Part shown: one piece after another, positions 53,207 to 64,000 of the stretch
How the letters are laid out: each line of letters begins with the position of its first letter
Numbering within the stretch: position 1 is the stretch's first letter
Assembly: GCA_030544215.1 (NCBI GenBank)
Contig: JARZZO010000012.1
Location: 37,549,194 to 37,613,193 of the forward strand
Length of the DNA stretch: 64,000 nt
DNA from: Zantedeschia hybrid cultivar
Lineage: Eukaryota; Streptophyta; Magnoliopsida; Alismatales; Araceae
Direction of reading: 5' to 3'
Position numbers and translations under genes: made by a program
The notes under the pieces: generated by a model
Databases searched by the model: none
The model's input: only the letters and a program-made list of their open reading frames with translations
Told to the model about the DNA's origin: nothing

Positions 53207-56200
53207 CTAATCACTTTTATACAGAATACCTGTATTCTCTAAGTGACGTTCAAAGACATTTTGAGACAAAGGCTTTGTCAGTGGATCTTCTATGTTGTTG
53301 GCTGAAGGAACTCTTTCTACCACGACATCTCCTCAAGTTATAATCTCTCTGATTAGATGAAAGTGCCGCAGAATGTGCTTTGGCTTCTGATGAGACCTCG
53401 GGTTTTTTGCTTGAGCAATCGCCCCATTGTTGTCACACGGCAGTGGGAAGGGACCAGATATGCTTTCCACCACACCAAGATTGCCTATGAATTTCTTCAT
53501 CCATATAGCTTCCTTGGCGGGTTCAGTAATAACAATATACTCGGCTTCCTTTGTCGAAATAGCAGTGGTTTCCTGCTTGGAATTTTTCCAACTCACTACT
53601 CCCCCGCTGAGTGTGAAAACAAAACCTGATGTTGACTTGCTGTCATCAGGATCAGACTGAAAACTCGAGTCAGTGTATCCTTGAAGTTTTAAGTCTTCTC
53701 CTCCATAGACTAGAAATAGATCCTTAGTCCTTCTCAAGTACTTAAGGATGCATTTCACAGGCTTCTAGTGTTCATCACCTGGATCTGCCTGATGTCTGCT
53801 CGTAACACTTAGAGCATATGTCACATCAGGTCTAGTACATAGCATGGCATACATGATGGAGCCTATGGCGGAAGCATAGGAGACCTTATCCATCACAGCC
53901 CTCTCTTCAGGTGTCTTGGGAGACTGACCTTTAGAAAGTGAAATTCCATGTCTCATCGATATGAGACCTCTCTTGGAATTTTCCATGCCAAATCTTTTGA
54001 CAATGGTTTCTATGTACATAGATTGGGTTAAAGCAAGCATCTTCTTTGATCTATCTGTATAGATCCGTATTCCCAATACGTAAGATGCTTCTCCCAAATC
54101 CTTCATGGAGAAGTTCTTTGACAGTCATATCTTTACAGATGACATCATTCCTACATCATTCCCAATGAGTAGGATATCGTCAACGTAAAGAATCAGAAAT
54201 GTGATTGCGGTGCCACTGTTTTTTTTTGTACACACAGGGCTCATCTTCATTCTTAATGAAGCTATAAGATATGGTCGTCTCATCAAATCTTATATTCCAG
54301 CTTCGGGAAGCTTGCTTCAGTCCATAAATGGACCTCTGCAACTTGCATACCATGTCTGGAGATTCTTTGGATGTGAATCTTTTTTATTGTATCATATACA
54401 CCTCTTCCTCAAGGTTTCCATTGATGAAGGTAGTCTTCACATCCATCTACCAGATTTCATAATCATGGTAGGCAGCAATAGCGAGAAGAATTCTGATAGA
54501 CTTAATCATGGCAACGGGTGAAAATGTTTCGTCATAGTCAACACCTTGTCTTTGACGATAGCCTTTCGCCACTAATCTTGCTTTATAAGTCTCCATACGT
54601 CCATCTGCACCAATCTTTCTTTTAAAGATCCATTTGTAGCCAATTGGTACCATACCATCGGGTAAGTCTTCCAAGCTCCAAACATGGTTGATGTACATGG
54701 ATTGTATTTCAGAATTCATGGCTTCCCGCCATTTCCCGGCCTCTGGACTTTTAATGGCCTTTTGGTAAGTCTTAGGATCATCATTCTCATTATAGAGTAT
54801 CCTTGAACCATCCAAATTAATATGTCCCACATATCTTTCTGATGGTTTAGGTACTTTTTTAGACCTACGAGATTCCTGTGTATCATTTTGAACAGGTTCA
54901 GAAACTGACGGTTCATCAGATGAACCATTACCAATTTGTGGGTCTGGAATTTCTTCCAGAGTTGCTTTACTCCCACTATCTTTCTAAAGAATATAATCAT
55001 CTTCTAAAAAGACAGCTCTCCTGGCCACAGACACCTTTTGTTTGCCAGGATGATAAAAGTAATATCCATAAATTTCTCAAAGGCTTCAGATTTATACTTC
55101 AATAAGTATATGTATCCAAACCTTGAGTGATCATCAGTAAATGTAATGAAGCATGAGAAGCCACCAATGGCTTGGGTAGACATAGGACCACATACATTTG
55201 AATGTATAAGTTCTAATATGTCTTTGGCTCTTTCTCCAGTTCTACTAAATGGAGACTTAGCCATTTTACCCGTTAAATATGACTCACAGGGGGCATATGA
55301 TTCATAATCAAATGGATCTAAGTATCTATCTTTATGCATCCTTTGGAGTCTATTTTTACCAATGTGTCCAAGCCTACAATGCCAAAAGTAGGCTTTGTTC
55401 ATTTCATACTTCTTTTAATTGAAGAACCGATGTGTAAATTTTCATGAGACACATTTAATAGATACAAACCATTGGACAAGATAGCAGAAGCTATTAATTT
55501 ATTTCCGAAATAAATTGAACAACTATTGTTCCCAAAATTTAAATTGTATCCAATTCTATCTAAGCATGAAATAGAAATAATATTTCTTATTATGCTAGAT
55601 ACATAATAACATTCATCTAATGAAAATGTGTCTCTGGATGGTAGCTTGAGCTTTACTGTGTCCACAGTGATCGCCGCAACTCTTGCGCCGTTACCTAGCC
55701 TCAGCTCCACCTCTCCGGTACTTAGCTTACGTCTTCTTGTCAGTGCCTGTACAGAATTGCAGATATGAGATACACATCCAATATCTCATACCCATGATGT
55801 ACAATCTCTTATTGACAAGTTTACATCTATCATATAGATACCTGAAGCGTCCTGCTGCTTCACAGTTCCTTGAGCTTTGTCCTTGAGGTATTATTTGCAA
55901 TTCCTCTTCCAGTGGCCCTTTTGGTGAAAGTAGAAGCAATCACCTTTCTTAGCACTCTTATCTTTCTTGACAATCTTTTGCTTTCTCTAAACCTTGTTCT
56001 TACCTTTCCAAAAGGCTTGGACTGCAAGTCTCTTTTTGTTGGTCTTACCAACCATGAGGATTTGGAGTTTATCCTTCACAAGGTTCCCCTCTGCAGTCTT
56101 TAACATGTTCAGTACCTCAGCTAAGGTAGTCTGGATCTTGTTCATGTTAAAGTTAACGATGAACTGAGCATATGATTGTGGGAGGGAAGATAACTCGAGG

Positions 56201-56672
56201 TCAGTATGCATCTCCTTGTGAAGTGTAACCTCAAGGGCATCCAGCCTTTCCACCCATTCTATCATTTTCAGTACATGAGTATGTACTGAAGTTCCCTCTG
56301 CCATCTGAGCCTTGAACAGATTCTTCGATATCTCATATCGTTCGATTCTGCTCTGCTCACCAAATAGTTCCTTTAAATGGAGCATGATGGATCTATCATC
56401 TATGTCTTCATGTTGCCTCTGCAACTCATTGCTCATAGAGGCTAACATGTAGCATTGGGCCATGGTGGAATCTTCCTTCCACTTTTCATATGCTATCATT
56501 TCCTCCTCTGGGGCATCTAAAATGCTGGTTGAGTAGGAGGTTCATTATCTAAAACATAGACAATCTGCTCAGACCTAAAGACAATCTTCAGGTTCCTGAG
56601 CCAGTCTGAATAGTTGGTGCCTGTCAAACGGTTGGCATCGAGTATGTCTCGCAACGGGTTATGGTGCGACAT
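53207..56672 (-). pseudogene. Copia gag-pol with integrase deletion
   Basis: It starts ATG at 56672 (MSHHNPLRDILDANRL); a frameshift lies near 56520 and the UBN2-type gag continues to about 55990. The zinc knuckle at about 55930 reads C-F-Y-F-H-Q-K-G-H-W-K-R-N-C: the second Cys is Phe, and a TAA follows two codons later. Protease lies at 55710-55399, and GAG-pre-integrase and integrase from 55402. After KSEAFEKF the sequence jumps to the integrase C-terminal YYFYHP region (about 55070), losing the second Asp and Glu of the active site. RT (KWIFKRKIGADG; a TAG before MDVKTTF; degraded YVDD region at 54180) and RNase H (TKEAEYIVITEPAKEA) follow. The end is at 53207. Confidence 0.92.
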
Positions 56673-58536
56673 TTTAGCCTACAGGAGATAATCAAATCAT
56701 AATTAGCAAGTATTCAAATTAACTAAAACAAGATATGGTATTTTATTATCTAGTTTTACTCCCACTAATTTTCTTCGGACTGTATAACCTTCAGATATAC
56801 AGAACGGGAGACGCCGATTGTCTCCTAGTAGGGATCAGAATCTCCAAGCATCACAGTATGACCTCGGGTAAACACGTAGTATCATACTGCTATCTCAGAG
56901 CAATCATCTCATGATAATTGCAACTCCTTGCAATATCCGATCATATTTCGGCTCCCAGGTTATCAATGGTCCCGGATAAACACAGTAGACTATTATCTCC
57001 GGTCTAAGCATTACCATTAATACGTAATAGAGTAGAGTAGAAATATAGTTCCCAGGTAAACACGTGGATAACTATATCGTTCCTCTATTTATATCCAAAG
57101 GCATCTAATGCCATGATCAATAGTCCTCTTAACAGATGATGGCAAACCTCGGTTAAACACATAGTATCTACCATTATTGAATTAAGTTCTATTAATCATA
57201 TTGATGGAGAGCCACGCAGTGCATTCTTAATGACTCGCGCTACGGCTTAGAATTTGTTACGAAGGTTTTATTTATTTTTCTTTGGTCTCATTCTAGGTGA
57301 TAGTATTAAATATATCGAATATATATTATATACACTAATAACTTAGTACATTTGGTTCATAATCAAAATAAAACACACGTATCACATACATGTCATTAGT
57401 ATGGTGATGGACGGCACTGCGGTTTGACTTGAACCATATAGTCAAACACACACACACACACACAATATAACAGTTTATCATGAGTCTGCAAACTCATAGA
57501 TTCAATGAACTCCTTCATCTTCATCTAGTTGCAGTTGTGAATCATCCTCGCTCCACGCTCAGCCGCCTCGAACAAATTACATCATAATTCATAATTACAA
57601 GATATTTTATAGAAGGATGAAGCCTTAAGGCGAATACAAAGGGAGGGAGGTAGAAACACATTGGAATATGAGAGGGAGAGGTTCGCAGACCTCTATTTAT
57701 TAACAATTAATAAATCACACAATCAGATTCCACATCCACAAATAAATGCTCATCCATGACCACCATGCGTTTTAATTAAACAATCCACACATGAAATAGC
57801 ACATCAAATGGCTAAAGTAAAATTTTCGAAAATAACTAATTTTAGGTTTCATAAAACCAGGGACCAAACAAAATTTGATTTGGAATTTTCAAAAAATTAG
57901 TATTAAGTTCAAGCATGCTAATTTAAATCTAATTTAAATAAGCAAACTAATGCACATTAAAATAAATGCACAATAACTACAAATTGAAAATTTTATAATA
58001 TTCCATGCTCTTGAAAAAAAAAATAGATATTAAATTTTAATTTAACAATTAAATCAACTCCCTTTAATATCATTTACTCTAACATTTAGAATAATGAAAA
58101 ACATTAACAACAATTGTTAATATAACCCCATAATCTTATTTATATGCCATAAACAATTAAAAACAGAATATAATTAAATAAAAATTCCCATTTTAAATTT
58201 AAACTAAATTCTGTAATTTAAGAATGGCATTAAGTAGGAAAAATGGGGTTAAAAAATAAAAAAATAACAAGAAAAAGGGTAATGGGCCTGGTGAACCGGA
58301 CCCGGTTCGGTCGTTGGACCGAGCCAGTTGGCGCCTAGATCGGGCTGGCTCGAACCCAGGGCCGGGCCCGACTCGGCTGCCTCCCCCTTCCTTGCCCGAC
58401 GCAACTAGGGTTTCCTAGTTGCGTTGCAGGCAGGAAGGGGGCGGCCTCCAGCAGCCGCCGGTCTGCCCTGCAGGAGGCGGCCGGGGTCCCGGCGACGGCG
58501 CCGGTGGCCCTAGCAGCCGGTGGTCACCCCAAGTCT

Positions 58537-58565
58537 CCCCCCCCCCCCCCCCCCCCCCCCCCCCC
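58537..58565. repeat. Poly(C) tract, 29 C
   Basis: 29 uninterrupted C, inside the copia leader. Confidence 0.95.
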
Positions 58566-58925
58566 TTTTCTGCATAAAAATCGAACCCTCCCCCTTTTTT
58601 CTGCATATCCCGGAGAGAAAGAAGAGATGAGAAGGCCGACCATAGGTTCTCCGATGACCGACGATCCCCTGGGAGGTGTTCCCATGCTCCAGGGAGTTCT
58701 CCCCAGCACTTGGGGTGCCCGCAAAGACATTGAACCGTGGTCGTTCTTCGTCAGATGAAGAACACAAAACGTGCACATGGAAAAAATGATTTTAATGCAT
58801 TTATTAATTTTTAATTCATAGTGTTCATCTCATCAACATATTGCAAATGATTAAAAAAATCAGGGCATGGAATCAAATTATAAAATTATCAATACGGAGA
58901 TCGAAATGGAGAGAACACAGTGGAA

Positions 58926-58941
58926 CCTGGCTCTGATACCA
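58926..58941 (-). promoter_or_regulatory. Copia primer-binding site (initiator tRNA-Met)
   Basis: Minus TGGTATCAGAGCCAGG, the usual plant copia PBS, one base from the 5' LTR end. Confidence 0.92.
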
Positions 58942-58942
58942 T

Positions 58943-60517
58943 TGTTGGGTTCGCTGTGTCGAGATCCGACTGGAAACGCAGCGGAATAAAATATTACGGG
59001 ATCGGATCCATCCTGTTTCGATCATTAAAACAATACCGGAGTAAATCAGATTTACCTTGCGTAGATTTGAATCCACGTTCGTTTTCTGGTTCCGTCGGAG
59101 CGATGCTGCAAGTCGCGCAGGTGCCTGACCTCTAGCAGTATCCACACGGTTCTCCTCGCGATGGATTGTTCTCGCCTCCTCGCTCCATTCGACGTTCTTG
59201 GATCCCATCTGGCTGCGCATAATCCGCCGCGACATGCGGATTCGGAATCTCCCATCGGACGGAAGGCAGAGCAGTCGAGAGCCGAAGCAGAGCCTCCAGA
59301 GGGCCGGCCTCGTGTCGTACGTCTGGAAGAGAGGAGAAAGAAAGAACGACGACTAGGTTAGGGTTGCTGGCCCCTGACCTAGCGTCCGTTCTTTTATAAT
59401 AAGTCTATTTGCGGTTTTTCGTTAAAACCTAGACTTATCCGAAATCCTGTCGAATTATCCATCAACTTGAAAATCTTTTACGTGTGACCCTCTAGGCCCA
59501 AATATCAGTCCTGTTAATAGCCCATTAAGCCTAGTAACTCTTTACGGACCCACTGAATTAATTAATATCCTTATATTCAATTAATTAGCTGAATTTAATG
59601 TCCCACAATAAATTCGGTCGGACTTCCGATCACATTGGATGCCAAGCAACATCGCGTGATCCTAGATGGCACTGGGGTTATCACAACCCTTTATTGGAAC
59701 CTTTCTGTCATCGGTTAGCACGCGGATATAATCCTTCATCCGTGCAACATTCCCGAATCGACCTAGGGTTTGGTTTACTGTTAAACCCTATTTGGCCGAT
59801 TCACTTGAATCAGATGCTGCTAATATGAATTCGATAACTCCTTATCGAACACAGAGTCCGCCCTGGCCAGGGACTTTAAGCGCATCATTCTCGTAACATT
59901 CTCTTTCAAACTATCGAGAGCGGATGATTCCATATTGAACACACAATTACCTTTGAGGGCATTTCTCTGAACTCGATCGCTTGACTTATTAATAACCCTT
60001 GGTTAGGGATTCGTTAGTCAAGGTCAAAGTCCAGAAATCTACCAAGAAGATATCTTTGGCGTCTCAGGTCCAAGGATCATCTACGCAACCATGACAAAAG
60101 AATCGAGCTGGTTAACAGTAAGGTGTTTACCATCCAGCGATTCATAGTCGGATTAGTTCAGTGAACTCATTCGCCAATGAACACCTACAGGTCCAGCATA
60201 GTGTCTCCACACAAGTGACTTATAGGATTAGTCACCCTCATCATATGAGCTGAGGAAACCTATACTAGTCTATCCGGATGTTCGATGTCCTATCTCAAAC
60301 ATCCTATGACTAGGAACAATTAAGAACATGTGTTTATAAGTCTTCGGTCCCGTAATTATGATCTCAGTATAATCCGAAGATTGTTGCACATGTTCATAGA
60401 CTTCATCGTAATACGATAAACATAGATCGAATTAATTACACACAATGAATTAATGCCATTAATAATCTGAATCAATACATAGTATCGGATTGGCTTTAAG
60501 ACCATGTAATACTAACA
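58943..60517 (-). mobile_element. 5' LTR of complete copia
   Basis: On the minus strand TGTTAGTATT (60517) to CGAACCCAACA (58943). Pair of 51619-53186. Confidence 0.94.
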
Positions 60518-61942
60518 GGTTCATGAATAGTTGTTGCAGCATATTGAGTTTTTCATTATTTTGATTTGGTGGTTGAAAATGTGGAATTTGATATGAGGGC
60601 TAAGAATACATGGTTTGGGCATTATTTGGCTGAAAATAAGCAGCTTGAGTTTGGGTGTGTTGGCCCGTATTAAAAGCTTGGTTTTGGAAATGATTTTGTT
60701 GTTGAGCCCTGTTCTAAACATTTTGGGCTGGTGGATTTGGAGCTTGGGCCTGCTGAGGTTTCTATGAGAGATTTGGATGATTTTTTCAGCTTCGGTTGTA
60801 GGTAACGAATATGGGTCCTGGTTGGTCTTCGAGTAACCTTGGGCTACTTGGACTTGCTCCTGGATAAATGGGGGTAATTGGGTTGCAGTAGGACATTCAG
60901 TGATACGGTGAGTTGGACTGGCACAAAGACAATAGGCCTCTTGGAAAGATGGAGAAGGTTCTGAGTATGGTCTTGATGGTGATTCGATATTGGATCCTTG
61001 ATTGTTCGAAGCTAGAACTTGGTCTAACTTTTGGGCCATTATATCCATTTTACTCATCTGTTGGGCTAGAAGGTCCACCTTGTCTAGCTTTTAGGCTAAA
61101 GCATTGATGTCCATCCCAGAGTCAAGTACCCCTCGTTTTCTGATTTCATAAACCCCAGTCCGCTTGGATGGTCTCATTGATCTTTCATAAGATGAAAGTG
61201 AGGCATGATTTATTGAGTTCTCACTTAACATTTCAAACAAATCATATGTCTCTTCCTCACTTTTGCTCATGAATGTTCCCCCGCAAGACGCATCCACCAT
61301 CTGTCTATATTGTGAATCTAATCCTTTATAAAATACTTGCACAATTTGCCACCTAGGTAGTCCATGATGTAGGCATTTTCTAAGCAGTTCTTTCAACCTC
61401 TCCCACGACTCATGGATCTGCTCCCTAGGTAATTGTGAAAACCCAGTTATGGCCCGTCTCATGGTGTTGGTTCTCCCTATAGGATAGAATTTCTTCAGAA
61501 ATTCTTGTTGCATTTCAGTCCAAGTCCTAATGGGCTTCCCTATTATACTAAGCCAGTATTTGTCCTTATCCTTAAGAGAGAAAGGAAATAGGGTTACACG
61601 AAGGGCATCTTCCATGAAATCTTGGATTTTTACGGTGGAACGAATCTCAAAAAATTCATCTAAATGTTTATATGGATCTTCATTGATATTCCCATAGAAA
61701 GATGAGAGTATTTGGATGGTACTAGGCTTGATCTCATAATGGGCTGCATAGGTATTGGGCAATTGAATACAAGATGAAGGGTTATAGTCCTGAGGAGTGA
61801 AATATTCCTTCATCTGTTTAGGCATTTCTTGATTATTTCTAGTCATTTGATGTTGAAGATGACTTTGGTGATGTAGGTATCTTTCAATTTCTTGAATGGG
61901 ATTGATGATGATATCTGTATTTTGAGATGGTTTACCTAACAT
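60518..61942 (-). pseudogene. Athila-like gag, N-terminal part
   Basis: Starts at ATG 61942. The retrotransposon gag domain carries FYGNINEDPYKHLDEFFEI, LRVTLFPFSLKDKDKYWL, EFLKKFYPIGRT and ESWERLKELLRKCLHHGLP. After a single in-frame stop (61091-61093), a zinc-knuckle-like CLCASPTHRITECP follows (about 60940-60900). The frame is otherwise open, then is cut at 60518 by the copia element and resumes at 51618. Gag builds the virus-like particle of the element. Confidence 0.9.
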
Positions 61943-62838
61943 ACACTAGACGAAAATGAGATAAGAAGGACTTATATTTTTTTTCTTTTTTTTATATGCG
62001 AACAATTTAGCAAAAAAATTAACCTAATGACCTAAATTGAATCTAAACTTCTATGTGAATTTTCTCACAAGGTGAGTGGGGTCCACCTTAAGTTACAACC
62101 ATAATCAGTTAACGGCTAGGTAAGAGGTGGGATAGTGGGAGGCTCCCCCTACTTTTGTAGGAACCTAATTAAGGAACCACTTTCCCGCTTAGGCGTTTGC
62201 CTTTTAACCTCTAGCCTAGACATCATTGCCAAAAGTGGAGACAACCTAAGATTTAAACCACTCACAGTGTGAACCCTAGAGTCTCTTTTGATTTTCTTTT
62301 ATTGGATTTAAGAAATGACCATGCAAAGGTAGTTATTTGTGGGCTAAGGAAGGGTGATGAAATCCCTACCTGATGTTGTTAGAGGTATTGCCCTTAAATA
62401 TTTTTTAATGCAATGCAACAGTCAAATCAAGCAAGGGATTTTTATGCAATCATGAATGACTTGCTATAAATGAAGAACGTACCTTTCCCCTTAAATCTTC
62501 AACAAATTAGGAAATAACTAAGAGAGGAAACTTGACTAATTTATGTTTTCCTAAAATGATGAATGCCTAGTATGGAAAGTTTCTAATCTTGACATGGAGA
62601 TTTTTATATTTGGATTTTTTATGTTTTTTTAAATTAATGGAAACCTATCTAAATCAAGAACTATTAAAAAGGAAACTAACTAAAAAGGAAATATGAAAAG
62701 GTAAAGTTGGAACACACTCACCAAGGAGAGATTTTTGTTTCGTTTTTGAATTTTTGATATTTTTATTTTTTTCAATGCACCTACAAAAATAAGAATAATT
62801 ACACTCAATCCAAAATAACCAAAACTAAAAATCTAATT
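61943..62838 (-). other. Athila-like leader between PBS and gag
   Basis: Noncoding, AT-rich sequence of about 0.9 kb. No other feature seen. Confidence 0.6.
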
Positions 62839-62855
62839 TCCCGGCAACGACGCCA
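62839..62855 (-). promoter_or_regulatory. Primer-binding site, tRNA-Asp type
   Basis: Minus TGGCGTCGTTGCCGGGA, close to the Athila/Tat PBS complementary to tRNA-Asp, five bases from the LTR end at 62861. Confidence 0.82.
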
Positions 62856-62860
62856 AAAAT

Positions 62861-63396
62861 TGATGTGCAGGCAGTGCGCACCGTTAAACGCTTACGGCAA
62901 CTAACTTCAAATAAATGAGACTCTCAATTAATTAGAAATAGTAAGCAGTGAGAACTAGGTCGATCCATGGAGAAATATAGTTTTAATTTTGACCAACCTG
63001 AGCCACTGAACTAAGAATGTAGGCATAGGATTGTAAGGAATTAGGTTTAAGCGGATGGATCTCTTTTTTTAAAGGGGATAGCAACTCCACAGTGGTGAAG
63101 TGTAAAGGATAAGATAAGCCTGGCAAGTTATATGCTACAAGAAGGAACTAGAGCAATTGATAGAGCAATGTGCTAGTTAATTACTTAAGTCCTTGCTTAA
63201 AATACTGTAGGAGTTAGGAAAAAGACTACCTAGAATAAGCATAAGGTAACCAAATCCACTCTACGCATTTGTAAGTTGGTGTTTACTTAAGAAGACTAGG
63301 ACACTAAGATTCGTTTACGTTACTTAGCAAAACTATGGTAAGCTAATTATATGGTAGCTGTAGATGCCGTATAACTAACTTATCCATAGTAGAACA
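62861..63396 (-). mobile_element. Athila-like 5' LTR, 536 bp
   Basis: On the minus strand TGTTCTACTA (63396) to CTGCACATCA (62861), with PBS adjacent. Homologous to 46164-46573. The far 3' LTR is not in the window because the element is cut at 49986. Confidence 0.7.
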
Positions 63397-63760
63397 GAAG
63401 AATTCATACAGTCATTATCTGACAAGGTAGATCTAGTTGAAACTCCAGTTCTTATGACTATTTTTACTCAGTTCTCCAGTCCTAAAAGTGCATTACCTCT
63501 CCTAAGATAGAGATCGAAGGTAGGCGACTTACCACTTAATTACAAGTGCTTAAGATGAAAGACTTTGATGTCATTTTAGGGATGAATTGGTTAGAACAAC
63601 ACCATGTTATTCTTGATTGCCAAATGTAAAAGATTCTTTTTAGAATTCTAGGGGAAGAAGAGTTATCTCTTAAACTCCTCAAACTTGCAAAACAAATCAT
63701 CTCAGCACTTAAAGCACGACGCTGCATTGATGAAGGCTATTTAACCCTTCTTTAGAACAA
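63397..63760 (+). pseudogene. Gypsy protease fragment
   Basis: Plus-strand homologue of 46163-45850: VDLVETPVLMTIFTQ, a DFDVILGMNWLEQHHVILDC-type block (63560-63620) across frames, then KLAKQIISALKARRCIDEG. Its start touches the Athila-like LTR. Confidence 0.7.
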
Positions 63761-63774
63761 CAAATGGCTATTTT

Positions 63775-63875
63775 ACCCCGGCTTTGTTCTTTTTGCCAAA
63801 ATAAGGAGTGTTTCTACTGATATTTGAACAGTGGACCCCCACAAGTCTCAAGAGACTTAACCACTGCACCACATT
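63775..63875 (-). mobile_element. Possible tRNA-derived SINE
   Basis: The minus strand reads TGTGGTGCAGTGGTTAAGTC (box A-like) and, about 30 bases on, GTCCACTGTTCAAAT (box B-like), as in the tRNA-related head of plant SINEs. No tail or target duplication was confirmed. Confidence 0.42.
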
Positions 63876-64000
63876 CTCTTCATATCACGTTTACAAAAAA
63901 TAAGTGTAAATTAGAATTTTATCGTGAATAATATTACATTTATGCTGAAATAAATTTATTTATTTCTCTCGATTTTGCGAAAAAATCGCAAATGCATTAT
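63876..64000. other. AT-rich end of window
   Basis: Nothing recognised. Confidence 0.4.

Larger units (their letters stand above)
56673..58942 (-). other. Copia untranslated leader
   Basis: 2.27 kb between PBS and gag with no recognisable gene. It holds four spaced GGTAAACACGTAG-like words (56870-57165), a CA repeat (57446-57465), AT-rich DNA, a GC-rich stretch (58280-58520) and the poly(C) tract. Such a long leader is unusual for copia and may include an older insertion. Confidence 0.6.
51619..60517 (-). mobile_element. Complete Ty1-copia retrotransposon (defective)
   Basis: 8899 bp with two LTRs (1568 and 1575 bp), PBS, PPT and gag-pol, flanked on both sides by GGTTC. It is inserted in the Athila-like gag. 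The LTRs are alike but differ at many positions, so the insertion is not recent. Coding damage makes it nonautonomous. Confidence 0.95.

Overview
This is nuclear DNA from a repeat-rich flowering plant. Nearly everything is transposable-element sequence: hAT, LINE, Ty1-copia and several Ty3-gypsy lineages (Tat-like, Athila-like, chromovirus-like), together with Pol I-type ribosomal DNA pieces and spliced-gene signals. No species is claimed. Almost all coding sequence is broken by stops, frameshifts or deletions. The one candidate host gene is the first two exons of a DCAF4-like WD-repeat gene (5630-6409, minus).

Layout. 1-5600: a decayed hAT element (minus) with hairpins and a GC-rich end, then an RTE-type LINE endonuclease fragment. 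If the DCAF4-like gene is intact, these lie in its second intron. 5630-6750: DCAF4-like exons 2 and 1 and their GC-rich 5' flank. 6750-13372: AT-rich DNA with tandem repeats, then the 3' part of a gypsy element and a 3.1-kb LTR (10262-13372). 13398-27701: probably one large minus-strand Tat-like gypsy element. Its pol is at 25841-27700, and two plant-mobile-domain (PMD) pseudogenes lie antisense to it between pol and the LTR. A 5'-truncated copia element (about 19590-23695) interrupts the second PMD gene. 27702-31561: a solo LTR carrying a rearranged patch copied from the 8.8-10.7 kb element. 31562-33460: a LINE reverse-transcriptase pseudogene.

33461-39125: a scrambled ribosomal DNA block holding two 26S rRNA pieces, a GC-rich array resembling intergenic-spacer repeats (itself hit by a 421-bp hAT MITE), a sequence resembling the plant Pol I start site, and spacer-like DNA. 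39587-43381: an LTR (minus) and a solo LTR (plus). 43382-46573: an unknown promoter-like region, a copia LTR scrap, a chromovirus-like pol (minus) and an Athila-type LTR piece. 46615-49985: an LTR fragment split by a perfect-TSD solo LTR. 49986-62860: an Athila-like element (minus) split in its gag by a complete copia element (51619-60517, TSD GGTTC). 62861-64000: the Athila LTR, a gypsy protease fragment and a SINE-like sequence.

The most unusual signal is a family of about 30 short imperfect palindromes (30-37 bp, arms like TAAATGGCGTCG / CGACGCCATTTA). They are clustered in eight places: in two related LTRs on opposite strands, in the Tat-like LTR, and beside the promoters or in a noncoding gap of the antisense PMD genes. 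Nesting order can be read from target-site duplications: copia inside Athila, solo LTR inside an older LTR, MITE inside the rDNA spacer array.
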